From assembly GCA_903891735.1 (NCBI GenBank), contig CAITFQ010000055.1, forward strand, positions 1 through 20,233: a stretch of DNA of 20,233 nt, given 5' to 3'. This stretch comes from Candidatus Uhrbacteria bacterium (GTDB taxonomy: Bacteria; Patescibacteriota; Patescibacteriia; UBA9934). Every line of letters starts with the position of its first letter. Position 1 is the stretch's first letter. Positions 1 through 8,161 of this stretch are shown here, one piece after another. Both the position numbers and the translations under genes were made by a program. The notes below the pieces were generated by a model. The model did not search any database and had not been told where the DNA came from. It worked only from the letters and a program-made list of their open reading frames with translations.

Positions 1-389
1 AGCACCTTAGCAGCTTTGGCCAACTTAGGCATCATAGCTGGCACGGCAACAGCGACGTCGAAGTCGATTTTACCGGTGCGAGCGATTTCTTCGATGGTTT
101 CTTCGGTACCAATCAGGTCAGCGCCGGCAGCTTTGGCGGCAGCTTCGTTGTTGGCGTCGACGAAAGCGATCACGCGCTTGGTTTTGCCGCTACCACTAGG
201 GAGAACGACAGTAGCGCGAATTTGCTGGTCACCTTGCTTGGGGTCGATACCCAAGGCGAAGTGCATTTCGACAGTCTCGTCGAACTTGGCAGTGGCGCCA
301 GTTTTAACGAGGGCGACAGCTTCTTCCACACTGTAGGTCTTGTTCTTGTCGACGCCTGTAGCTACGGTCTTGAAACGCTTGCTGGTCAT
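1..389 (-). CDS. rplA: 50S ribosomal protein L1 (N-terminal part, cut by window edge)
   Basis: Reading the minus strand from the ATG at 389 gives about 129 codons without a stop, beginning MTSKRFKTVATGVDKNKTYS and continuing through EAVALVKTGATAKFDETVEMHFALGID. This is the N-terminal half of ribosomal protein L1, which binds 23S rRNA at the L1 stalk and in many bacteria represses its own operon. The remaining ~100 residues lie to the left of the window. The gene starts 56 bp after the rplK stop, in the usual rplK-rplA order, and no promoter is evident between them, so co-transcription is likely. There is no clear Shine-Dalgarno site; the start is chosen because it matches the family's N-terminus. 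L1 is missing from some CPR lineages, so its presence has some taxonomic value. Confidence 0.96.
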   Translation of the reverse strand, partial: MTSKRFKTVATGVDKNKTYSVEEAVALVKTGATAKFDETVEMHFALGIDPKQGDQQIRATVVLPSGSGKTKRVIAFVDANNEAAAKAAGADLIGTEETIEEIARTGKIDFDVAVAVPAMMPKLAKAAKV

Positions 390-445
390 ATGTTTGAGGT
401 GGTGATGACGGCGATTAAGCCTCCCACGGTTATGTTCGATTTAAT

Positions 446-871
446 TTAGAGCTCGACGTCGACACCCATCTGACGGCAGGTACCAGCGATGATGCGCATG
501 GCGGCTGCAATGTCTTTGGTGTTCAAGTCAGGCAACTTGCGGGTGGCGATGTCCATCAACTGAGCTTTGGAAAGTTTACCTTTCTTCTCAGTGTTTGGCT
601 TACCGGAACCAGAGGTGATGTTCAAGGCTTTCTTGATCATGTCCGAAGCGGGGGCAGTTTTCAAGATGAACTCGAAGCTGCGGTCTTCGTAGATGGTAAG
701 AATGACAGGGACGGTTTCACCACGGCGGTCCTGGGTAGCAGCGTTGAACTGCTGGATGAACTGCTGGATGTTAACGCCTTGCTGACCAAGCACCGGACCG
801 AGTGGAGGTGCTGCGGTGGCGGCCCCACCGGTGGCTTGGACTTTGATGACTGCTTTTACGGCTTTGGCCAT
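446..871 (-). CDS. rplK: 50S ribosomal protein L11
   Basis: This 141-residue protein is full length for L11. It starts MAKAVKAVIKVQATGGAATA and carries the conserved PPLGPVLGQQGVNIQQFIQQFN segment in its N-terminal domain (residues about 22-43). The C-terminal rRNA-binding domain includes KLSKAQLMDIATRKLPDLN and ends AAMRIIAGTCRQMGVDVEL. L11 forms the GTPase-associated centre with 23S rRNA and L10-L7/L12. It lies downstream of nusG and upstream of rplA, the standard secE-nusG-rplK-rplA order. A TATAAA -10-like box at 882-887 ends exactly 10 nt before the ATG, so the gene may have its own nearly leaderless transcript as well as readthrough from nusG. Confidence 0.98.
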   Translation of the reverse strand: MAKAVKAVIKVQATGGAATAAPPLGPVLGQQGVNIQQFIQQFNAATQDRRGETVPVILTIYEDRSFEFILKTAPASDMIKKALNITSGSGKPNTEKKGKLSKAQLMDIATRKLPDLNTKDIAAAMRIIAGTCRQMGVDVEL

Positions 872-881
872 AACGATTGTC

Positions 882-887
882 TTTATA
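882..887 (-). promoter_or_regulatory. Possible -10 box for rplK
   Basis: On the minus strand TATAAA lies 10 nt before the rplK ATG, the same spacing seen for the plus-strand genes at 4036, 6418 and 8162. No good -35 element and no TGn extension is visible, so this call is weak and rests mainly on position and repeated geometry. Confidence 0.35.
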
Positions 888-902
888 ATGGATTCCTAGC
901 TT

Positions 903-922
903 ATCCGGGCCGAAGCGCGGAT
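903..922 (-). other. Small hairpin in the nusG-rplK spacer
   Basis: The arms ATCCG and CGGAT flank a GC/UUCG/GC-type inner stem, giving a short hairpin with a UUCG-like tetraloop on the minus strand, about 30 nt upstream of rplK. If the transcript starts further upstream, it would lie in the leader of the L11-L1 mRNA, where L1 autoregulation acts in other bacteria. No specific L1-site match is claimed. Confidence 0.3.
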
Positions 923-988
923 GTCGACTAGGTGACCATGTCGTTAATTAAGTAGCGGAAGTTTGCCAGTTTTAGCCGAATAAGTCAA

Positions 989-1034
989 CCGAGCTTAGCT
1001 CGGCTGTTGGTTTGCGACCAAAGCTGAGCTTTGG
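989..1034. repeat. Two consecutive short palindromes between nusG and rplK
   Basis: At 989-1003 CCGAGCT and AGCTCGG flank one base; at 1018-1034 CCAAAGCT and AGCTTTGG flank one base. Both are perfect, and they sit side by side directly next to the longer terminator-like hairpin at 1041-1068. In RNA they would form small hairpins on either strand; in DNA they could be protein-binding sites. The function is unknown. Confidence 0.5.
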
Positions 1035-1040
1035 AGCTAC

Positions 1041-1068
1041 AAAAATGAGCCATTTTAGGCTCATTTTT
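1041..1068 (-). terminator. Bidirectional terminator-like hairpin after nusG
   Basis: An 11-bp perfect stem (AAAAATGAGCC paired with GGCTCATTTTT) closes a 6-nt loop, 6 bp past the nusG stop codon. On the minus strand it ends in a run of five T. This is the layout of an intrinsic terminator separating secE-nusG from rplK-rplA, although the T run is part of the stem rather than a free tail, so strength is uncertain. Confidence 0.7.
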
Positions 1069-1074
1069 GAAATG

Positions 1075-1620
1075 TTAGACTTTTTTGACTTGGAGGAAGT
1101 CGAGTTCGAGGGGGGTTTCGCGGCCGAACATGGAGACCATGACGCGCACTTTGCCGCGAGCCACGTCGACCACGTCGACTTTGCCTTGCTGGCCTTTGAA
1201 CGGGCCGTCGATGATGCTGATAACGTCGCCCTTGGTCACGTCGACCGTGAATTCAGGTTCAGCGACGCCGACGCGCTTCATGAGGGCTTCGATTTCTTCG
1301 GGGGCGATTGGCGTTGGCGTGGTGCCGGTACCAATGAAGCCGGTGACGTTTGGCGTGTTGCGGACAACGTACCAGCTGTCGTCAGTGACGGTCATTTCGA
1401 TCAGGACGTAGCCAGGGAAGATTTTTTCTTCGGTGACTTTGCGCTTGCCGTTTTTGATTTTGATTTTCTTTTCCTTGGGCACGAGGATATTGAAAATTTT
1501 CTCGCTCATGTCCATGGTTTCGATGCGCTGTTTCAAGCTATCGAGCACGGCTTCTTCGAAACCGGAGTAGGTGTGGATAGCGTACCAGCGGCGGCCGTAA
1601 TTGGCGGTTTGCTTGGCCAT
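1075..1620 (-). CDS. nusG: Transcription termination/antitermination factor NusG
   Basis: This 181-residue protein has the NusG architecture. The NGN domain (about residues 8-115) starts GRRWYAIHTYSGFEEAVLDS and contains the conserved PGYVLIEM and TGFIGTG segments; it binds the clamp of RNA polymerase. A KOW domain (about 127-160) carries KGDVISIIDGPFKGQQGKV and in other bacteria contacts Rho or ribosomal protein S10. Length is normal. It begins only 5 bp after the secE stop, so the two are a transcriptional unit, and a strong hairpin follows it. The family couples transcription to translation and adjusts pausing and termination. Confidence 0.98.
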   Translation of the reverse strand: MAKQTANYGRRWYAIHTYSGFEEAVLDSLKQRIETMDMSEKIFNILVPKEKKIKIKNGKRKVTEEKIFPGYVLIEMTVTDDSWYVVRNTPNVTGFIGTGTTPTPIAPEEIEALMKRVGVAEPEFTVDVTKGDVISIIDGPFKGQQGKVDVVDVARGKVRVMVSMFGRETPLELDFLQVKKV

Positions 1621-1625
1621 AATGG

Positions 1626-1850
1626 TTAGGAGGTGACGCTAATTAAAGCTTTCAAGCCTTGGCTCAAGGCCCAGTCGAGCAAGCCGAAGTAGGCGGCCAA
1701 GACGGCGCAGAGGACGACGGTGACGACGGCGTAGTGGATGGTTTGTTCGCGTGAGGGCCAGGTGACTTTGCGGAGTTCGGAGTAACTAGTACGGAAGTAG
1801 TTGACGACGGGGTTGTCGATGATGCGACGGAGGCGAGCAGTAGCTGACAT
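1626..1850 (-). CDS. secE: Preprotein translocase subunit SecE
   Basis: The 74-residue product has the short single-span SecE form: an amphipathic segment with NYFRTSYSELRKVTWPSREQT (residues about 18-38) followed by one membrane helix (about 40-60). SecE clamps the two halves of the SecY channel in the cytoplasmic membrane. The ATG at 1850 is preferred to an in-frame ATG at 1901, because the longer version would start inside the predicted promoter and would translate the G/C-rich leader hairpin. It is followed by nusG after 5 bp, the usual order in bacteria. Confidence 0.93.
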   Translation of the reverse strand: MSATARLRRIIDNPVVNYFRTSYSELRKVTWPSREQTIHYAVVTVVLCAVLAAYFGLLDWALSQGLKALISVTS

Positions 1851-1860
1851 AGAAGTATTT

Positions 1861-1880
1861 AAAAACCCCCTCTCCGGGGG
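1861..1880 (-). other. GC hairpin plus T run in the secE leader (possible attenuator)
   Basis: On the minus strand a CCCCC/GGGGG stem with a 5-nt loop is followed directly by TTTTT, all between the predicted secE promoter and the secE ATG. The structure looks like a short intrinsic terminator. Because it lies inside the leader, it could attenuate secE-nusG transcription. Its stem is only 5 bp, so it may also be a weak structural hairpin. Confidence 0.5.
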
Positions 1881-1889
1881 AACGGTTGT

Positions 1890-1918
1890 AATATAAGCCA
1901 AAAGCCCGACTTTGGCAA
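1890..1918 (-). promoter_or_regulatory. Promoter of secE-nusG, embedded in the gyrB terminator
   Basis: On the minus strand TTGCCA (1918-1913) and TATATT (1895-1890) are separated by exactly 17 bp, close to the vegetative sigma consensus. The -35 box lies inside the loop and stem of the gyrB terminator. The predicted start is near 1882, giving a leader of about 30 nt containing the GC hairpin. Confidence 0.65.
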
Positions 1919-1928
1919 GTAGGGCTTT
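1901..1928 (-). terminator. Terminator after gyrB
   Basis: AAAGCCC and GGGCTTT form a 7-bp stem, extended by ACTT/AAGT across one mismatch around a 4-nt loop. A T run follows on the minus strand. It starts about 30 bp past the gyrB stop, as expected for a Rho-independent terminator. Confidence 0.75.
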
Positions 1929-1958
1929 CGGAAATTGGAGAATACTGGGGATAACTGG

Positions 1959-3953
<1,995 letters not shown>

Positions 3954-3967
3954 TCAAGTTCAGGAGG

Positions 3968-3996
3968 AGTTTATCATGGTGTGGGCTAGGTGCCAA
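3968..3996 (-). promoter_or_regulatory. Promoter of gyrB
   Basis: On the minus strand TTGGCA (3996-3991) and TAAACT (3973-3968) are 17 bp apart, and a TGa precedes the -10 box, making it an extended -10. The transcript would start near 3961, with a leader of about 20 nt before the ATG at 3941. Confidence 0.6.
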
Positions 3997-4017
3997 CAGC
4001 ACGATGTTGATGAGCCG

Positions 4018-4026
4018 TGTTATACT
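4018..4026 (+). promoter_or_regulatory. Extended -10 promoter for the gene at 4036
   Basis: TGtTATACT ends 9 nt before the ATG at 4036, so the transcript would begin only about 2-3 nt before the start codon. No matching -35 box is present. The same 11 bases, TGTTATACTGG, precede the gene at 8162 with nearly the same spacing, which strengthens the call. Confidence 0.6.
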
Positions 4027-4035
4027 GGTGGCAAT

Positions 4036-4953
4036 ATGCCAGAGCAAAAGTTGCAGGGGGATTTTGCCAATATTGAGAAACGCTACCGGGAAGAGGTGGC
4101 GGTGACGACTTGGCGGCCCAAGATTATGGCGGCTAGTTTGGCGGTGTGGGCAATTGTTGACGTCTTGCTGATTGCTTTTTTCTTGGTGACAGTGACGAGT
4201 TATGTAGTGCAGGGGTCGTTTGATGACGCCCGGAGTTTGGGGACGATTGGTGAGAATGCGGGGGCAGCTCATGCCGCTGCGGTGGCCAGACTCGCGAAAC
4301 CGATTTTGACGAATACGGCGCACGTCTTGAATCACGATGCGACGACGTATGATTTGTATGCGGTGATTGAGAATCCGAATACAGAATGGTACGCCACGTT
4401 TAATTATAGTTTTACGGCGGGGACGGCGACTACCGCGGTTAAGGAGGGTTCGTTGATGCCGAGCGAGAGTCGCTACTTAACGGCGTTGAATGTGCCGGCG
4501 GCGAGCCGGCCAAACGGGGCGACGCTTGAGGTGACGGATGTGGTGTGGCACCGGATTAACCATCATTCCATTGCCGATACGGCTGAGTACTTGGCGGCGC
4601 GCGATGATTGGCAGGTGAGTAATGAGCAGTATGCAGAAGACGTCGTGCTGACGGCAGGAACGGTTGGCCGGTCCACGTTTACGCTCAAGAATGCCAGCGC
4701 TTACAGTTATTTTTCGCCGACTTTTACGGTGCTGTTGAAGCGTGGCGGCGTAGTGATTGGGATTAACGAAGTGACTTTGTCGCAGTTTGCGACCGGTGAA
4801 GAGCGGGCCGTTGACGTGCATTGGTTTGGCGATATTCCGAGTAGCGGCACGGTGGAAGTTGTGCCGACGATCAATTATTTTGATGACACGGTTTATACTA
4901 AGCCGCCGGCTGATACGATTCTTGATCCACGGGATAATATCAAAACGAGATAG
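4036..4953 (+). CDS. Membrane-anchored protein with two FxLYD-like repeats
   Basis: This is a 305-residue protein of unknown function. A cytoplasmic N-terminus of about 30 residues, with charged stretches such as EKRYREE, is followed by one membrane helix (about 32-58). The rest should lie outside the cell. Two segments, roughly 105-151 (DLYAVIENPN... LMPSESRYLTAL) and 213-263 (STFTLKNASAYSYFSPTF... FATGEERAVDV), share the pattern of FxLYD-type beta-sandwich domains: strand, N-rich turn, long strand, then a 'generous-with-charge' turn. It sits 20 bp upstream of rodA, so an envelope role is plausible but inferred. A second in-frame ATG at 3976 has a good Shine-Dalgarno site (AGGAGG, 8 nt spacing) and would add 20 residues. 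The 4036 start is preferred because the -10 box lies just before it. Confidence 0.8.
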   Translation: MPEQKLQGDFANIEKRYREEVAVTTWRPKIMAASLAVWAIVDVLLIAFFLVTVTSYVVQGSFDDARSLGTIGENAGAAHAAAVARLAKPILTNTAHVLNHDATTYDLYAVIENPNTEWYATFNYSFTAGTATTAVKEGSLMPSESRYLTALNVPAASRPNGATLEVTDVVWHRINHHSIADTAEYLAARDDWQVSNEQYAEDVVLTAGTVGRSTFTLKNASAYSYFSPTFTVLLKRGGVVIGINEVTLSQFATGEERAVDVHWFGDIPSSGTVEVVPTINYFDDTVYTKPPADTILDPRDNIKTR

Positions 4954-4973
4954 TTGTGATAGGCTAGTTAGGT

Positions 4974-6083
4974 ATGGAGTCTTGGGGCCGGTATTTTCAG
5001 CGAGTCGATTGGTTGCTGTTGTTCGCGGCCTTTATTTTGTTTGTCTTCGGCATTTCGGCGATTTACTCCGTGGAGTTGTCGCATGGCGGCAGTTTTATTT
5101 TGATCCGTAAGCAATGCATTGCTTTGGTGATTGGCTTGACGTTGGCGGTGATGATTAGCCGGACGAATTATCAGATTTTTCGGAATTACGGACGAGGCTT
5201 ATATTTTTTAGGCGTCTTGTCGATGCTGGCGGTGTTGGTACTCGGACGAACGCTGAACGGTTCAACTGGTTGGTTTGTGTTGGCTGGTTTTGCTTTTCAG
5301 CCGATTGAGTTCATGAAGTTAGCTTTGATTACAGAGTTGGCGCGTTACTTTGGTGAACATGCCGAGCGGCGTTTTAGTTGGAAGGATTTTGGACGGAGTG
5401 GTTTGTTGGCTGGTGTGCCGGTGGCGTTGGCGATGATGCAGCCGGACTTGGGTGGGGCAGCACTCCTTGGTTTGATTTGGCTGGTGATGGTGTTTTTTGC
5501 GGGAGCTAAATTGCGACACGTTGGTTCGCTGTTGCTGATTGGTGGAGTGATTTTTACTGCCGGCTGGTTGTTTATTTTTCATGATTATCAAACACAACGG
5601 ATCGCGACTTTTTTTCAGCCAGCGTCCGATCAGCTGGATACTGGCTACAACGTGACGCAGGCTAAGATTGCGATTGGTTCGGGTGGGGTGTTTGGGACTG
5701 GGCTCGGCGCTGGCTCACAGAGTCAACTGCGATTTTTGCCGCAAGCGGAGACGGACTTCGTGTTTGCGGTGATTGCGGAGGAGTTAGGGTTTGTGGGGGC
5801 GTTGGCAATTTTTGGGGCGTTGGCGTTGCTGTTTGTGCGCCTGATTATGACGGCCAGGAGTACGCGGGATACTTTTGCGGCGTTTTTGGTGCTGGGCGTG
5901 TTTGGGCTTTACCTGGCGCAGGCCTTGGTGCATATTGGTGCCAACTTGTCGTTATTGCCGGCGACTGGGGTGGCTTTGCCTTTTGTTAGCTACGGCGGAA
6001 GTTCACTGTTGTTAAGCTGTGTTGCCTTGGGGATTGCTGAAAGTGTGGCAGTCACTTTGACGCCAGGACGTAAATTGAGCTGA
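4974..6083 (+). CDS. rodA: SEDS peptidoglycan glycosyltransferase RodA/FtsW family
   Basis: This 369-residue polytopic membrane protein has about ten hydrophobic helices. It carries the SEDS signatures: GSTGWFVLAGFAFQPIEFMKLALI (96-119), MMQPDLGGAALLG (154-166), GYNVTQAKIAIGSGG (224-238), FLPQAETDFVFAVIAEELGFVG (254-275) and LPATGVALPFVSYGGSSLL (328-346). Asp261 in the TDF motif corresponds to the catalytic Asp of RodA. These enzymes polymerise lipid II into glycan strands, normally with a class B PBP. No PBP2, mreB or mreC is nearby. RodA rather than FtsW is favoured by the QPDLG motif and overall length, but the two are hard to separate by eye. A weak extended -10 (TGaTAGGCT, 4957-4965) lies 8 nt before the ATG. 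The stop is followed after 1 bp by the next gene. Confidence 0.93.
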   Translation: MESWGRYFQRVDWLLLFAAFILFVFGISAIYSVELSHGGSFILIRKQCIALVIGLTLAVMISRTNYQIFRNYGRGLYFLGVLSMLAVLVLGRTLNGSTGWFVLAGFAFQPIEFMKLALITELARYFGEHAERRFSWKDFGRSGLLAGVPVALAMMQPDLGGAALLGLIWLVMVFFAGAKLRHVGSLLLIGGVIFTAGWLFIFHDYQTQRIATFFQPASDQLDTGYNVTQAKIAIGSGGVFGTGLGAGSQSQLRFLPQAETDFVFAVIAEELGFVGALAIFGALALLFVRLIMTARSTRDTFAAFLVLGVFGLYLAQALVHIGANLSLLPATGVALPFVSYGGSSLLLSCVALGIAESVAVTLTPGRKLS

Positions 6084-6084
6084 T

Positions 6085-6375
6085 ATGGGAGACTTTTCGC
6101 AGCAAGTACCGATGCCTGATTGCCCCTTCTGTGGGGTCGCTTATGGGGCGGCGCCGCGAGTCATTGTCGACGAGGGGAGTTATGGTGAAATGGTCCACGT
6201 GACCTGTTTGGCGTGTGGTCGAGCTTTGGCTATGCGGGTGGAGCGTAGCCCCCAGGCAGTGCGGAGCGTCGGCCTCTTAACCGACTGTAATGCTGAAGAT
6301 TACAGGCATTTTTGGCAAGCTGAGCGGGTTAGCCTGGACGACGTTTTGCGAGTGCATGAAGGGTTATCCCGCTAG
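6085..6375 (+). CDS. Small zinc-ribbon protein of unknown function
   Basis: The 96-residue product has two CxxC knuckles, CPFC (13-16) and CLAC (41-44), spaced as in a four-cysteine zinc ribbon. Between them lie short beta-strand-like segments (RVIVDEG, MVHVTCLAC). The C-terminal part, LLTDCNAEDYRHFWQAERVSLDDVLRVHEGL (64-94), looks helical and has the aspartate-rich 'D-DD-L' pattern seen in small conserved proteins of CPR genomes. Such a protein could bind nucleic acid or another protein, but no function is assigned. It starts 1 bp after the rodA stop, so it is surely co-transcribed, and its stop is followed at once by the -35 box of the rplY promoter. Confidence 0.8.
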   Translation: MGDFSQQVPMPDCPFCGVAYGAAPRVIVDEGSYGEMVHVTCLACGRALAMRVERSPQAVRSVGLLTDCNAEDYRHFWQAERVSLDDVLRVHEGLSR

Positions 6376-6378
6376 TGG

Positions 6379-6407
6379 TTGACAAGATTCCTAATTTCCT
6401 GTGAAAT
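6379..6407 (+). promoter_or_regulatory. Promoter of rplY
   Basis: A perfect TTGACA -35 (6379-6384) is followed after 17 bp by TGAAAT (6402-6407). The -10 ends 10 nt before the rplY ATG at 6418, so the mRNA should have only a few untranslated bases. This also argues against any start codon upstream of 6418, including the TTG that is itself the -35 box. Confidence 0.6.
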
Positions 6408-6417
6408 ACGGCGCATT

Positions 6418-7107
6418 ATGACCCATGCAACACTTACCGCGGAGGCTCGTACGTTAGCTGGCCGCAAGACTGATCAATTACGAGCTGAGGGTAAGGTACC
6501 AGCTGTCATGTACGGCTTCGGCACTGAACCAACCAACATCACCGTTGATCGCAACGCGTTTTTGAAGGCTTACAAAATGGCTGGCGAAAGCACCGTTTTG
6601 GACTTGAGCATCAACGGCACCGTGCATCCAGTGTTGATTTCTGACGTTCAACAGAACGTCTTGAACGACTTTGTCACCCATGCCGACTTCCGCCGTGTTG
6701 ACTTGACCCACAAGATCGAAGCCAACATTCCGTTGAAGTTGACTGGTGTCTCTTCCGCTGTGAAGGACTTAGGTGGTACACTGGTCCAGTCGCTCGAAGA
6801 GATTGAAGTAATTTGTTTGCCAAACGCTTTGGTGCACGACATTACTATCGATATTGGTGCCTTGAAGACTTTCGACGATGTGATTCGTGTCAGCGACTTG
6901 GTTATCCCAGTCGGCATGGAAATCAAGACGGACCTGAACGGCGCGATCGCTTCCGTCCAGCCACCACGTAGCGAAGAAGAGATGGCCGCTTTGAACGAAT
7001 CGGTTGAAGCTGACGTCAGCAAGGTGGAAGTTTTGACCGAAAAGAAGGTTGAAGAAGGTGCAGTCGACGCCAAGAAGGCTGAAGCTAAAAAGTCAGATAA
7101 GAAATAA
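6418..7107 (+). CDS. rplY: 50S ribosomal protein L25/TL5/CTC family
   Basis: The 229-residue protein starts MTHATLTAEARTLAGRKTDQLRAEGKVPAVMYGFG, the typical L25 N-terminal 5S-rRNA-binding domain (to about residue 93, ending HADFRRVDL). A second beta domain of the TL5/CTC type follows (about 98-183), with KLTGVSSAVKDLGGTLVQSLEEIEVICLPN. The last ~45 residues are a low-complexity Glu/Lys/Ala tail. L25 binds 5S rRNA in the central protuberance of the large subunit. Start choice: the longer reading begins in a -35 box, whereas this ATG begins the family's own N-terminus. It has its own promoter and is followed after 3 bp by the DUF3048 gene. Confidence 0.95.
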   Translation: MTHATLTAEARTLAGRKTDQLRAEGKVPAVMYGFGTEPTNITVDRNAFLKAYKMAGESTVLDLSINGTVHPVLISDVQQNVLNDFVTHADFRRVDLTHKIEANIPLKLTGVSSAVKDLGGTLVQSLEEIEVICLPNALVHDITIDIGALKTFDDVIRVSDLVIPVGMEIKTDLNGAIASVQPPRSEEEMAALNESVEADVSKVEVLTEKKVEEGAVDAKKAEAKKSDKK

Positions 7108-7110
7108 TCC

Positions 7111-8136
7111 ATGAACAAAAAGACTGCTATCACTTTCGCCGTTTGTGCGCTCGTGGTAGCGGTCTTTGTTATTGGGGTGGTTATTTATAGGCCGGCAGAT
7201 GATAAAGAAAAAATCGATGAGGTCGTGAAGCAGGTAGAGGTGGCGAGGAATCCATTGACTGGCGCTAAGCTTGAGGCGCCGATGTCGACTTTGCCGAGTG
7301 TGACGGCGGTGATGGTGGAGAATTCGAGTGATGCTTGGCCGCTAGTAGGATTAGATCAAGCGTTTTTGGTGATTGAAGCGCCGGCCGAGGGGATGATTCC
7401 GCGTTTCGAATTATTTTTTGCGCCAGATGCCGTAGTGCCGAAGATTGGCCCGGTGCGTTCAGCACGGCCGTACTATATTGATTGGGCTCAGCAGTTCGGA
7501 GCGTTGTATGCGCACGTCGGTGGCTCGCCGGATGCTTTGGAGAAGTTGAAGACAGCGAACGTCACGAACTTTGATCAGTTCTTTAATGGGGATTATTTTT
7601 ATCGTGATACGGCGACGCGTTTTGCACCGCACAATGTTTATACGACGATAGCTAACTTGCTCGACGCAGAGACGAATGTGGTGACGATGATTCCGCCGAA
7701 CTATAAATATTTTACGTTCAAGGACGACGCGCCAAGTGGGCAGACAGAGTCGTTGAAGGTAGACTGGACGTCTGCTAGTGCGTACGATTTTATTTGGAAG
7801 TATGATGCGACGACTAACGAGTATACTAGGCAGCAAGGCGACACTAGTAATTGGCTAGAGCATGGAGCCAAGGCGGTGGCCAATAATGTGGTGGTGCTGG
7901 AAAGTGAAATGAAGGTGCTCGACGAGAAAGGTCGACGCTATATTAAAACTGTTGGTAGTGGACCGGCGATGATCGCGCAAGATGGACAGGTTATTACTGT
8001 AATATGGAGCAAGGAGAGTGAGACGGCGCCTCTTCGATTTTTGGATGATGCTGGGAAGGAGATTAAGATGAATGCGGGCAAGACGTGGCTTGAAGTAGTG
8101 CCGTCGTTGAGTCAGGTGACGCTACTCGCTCAGTAA
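7111..8136 (+). CDS. DUF3048 (YerB-like) envelope protein
   Basis: The 341-residue protein has an N-terminal membrane segment (about 7-26) followed by a soluble domain that should lie outside the membrane. Its motifs match the DUF3048/YerB family: RNPLTGAKL (46-54), VTAVMVENSSDAWPLVGLDQAFLVIEAPAEGMIPRFELFF (64-103), KIGPVRSARPYYIDWA (111-126), AHVGGSPDALEKLK (134-147) and FAPHNVYTT (171-179). A second domain to the end is typical of DUF3048_C. There is no lipobox, so it looks anchored by the uncleaved helix instead of by lipid, unlike YerB of Bacillus. The molecular function of the family is unknown. It starts 3 bp after rplY and is probably co-transcribed with it. Confidence 0.9.
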   Translation: MNKKTAITFAVCALVVAVFVIGVVIYRPADDKEKIDEVVKQVEVARNPLTGAKLEAPMSTLPSVTAVMVENSSDAWPLVGLDQAFLVIEAPAEGMIPRFELFFAPDAVVPKIGPVRSARPYYIDWAQQFGALYAHVGGSPDALEKLKTANVTNFDQFFNGDYFYRDTATRFAPHNVYTTIANLLDAETNVVTMIPPNYKYFTFKDDAPSGQTESLKVDWTSASAYDFIWKYDATTNEYTRQQGDTSNWLEHGAKAVANNVVVLESEMKVLDEKGRRYIKTVGSGPAMIAQDGQVITVIWSKESETAPLRFLDDAGKEIKMNAGKTWLEVVPSLSQVTLLAQ

Positions 8137-8142
8137 AATTAC

Positions 8143-8151
8143 TGTTATACT
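8143..8151 (+). promoter_or_regulatory. Extended -10 promoter for the gene at 8162
   Basis: TGtTATACT ends 10 nt before the ATG at 8162. It lies just past the stop of the DUF3048 gene and repeats the TGTTATACTGG found upstream of 4036. No -35 box is evident. It predicts a transcript with a leader of about 3-4 nt. Confidence 0.6.
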
Positions 8152-8161
8152 GGCTGGTAGT

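Noticed and set aside
1012..1629. 205-codon plus-strand frame opposite nusG
   Set aside because: Low-complexity Phe/Asp/His-rich translation typical of antisense to a charged gene; it covers a terminator hairpin and palindromes.
1851..1901. 17-residue upstream extension of SecE
   Set aside because: The extra codons come from the promoter and leader hairpin, and SecE family members start near MSATARL.
6081..6083. Recoded UGA (Gly), as in some CPR lineages
   Set aside because: UGA ends rodA, the orphan at 8162 and pgk at their expected lengths, and RF1 and ordinary frames need no recoding.
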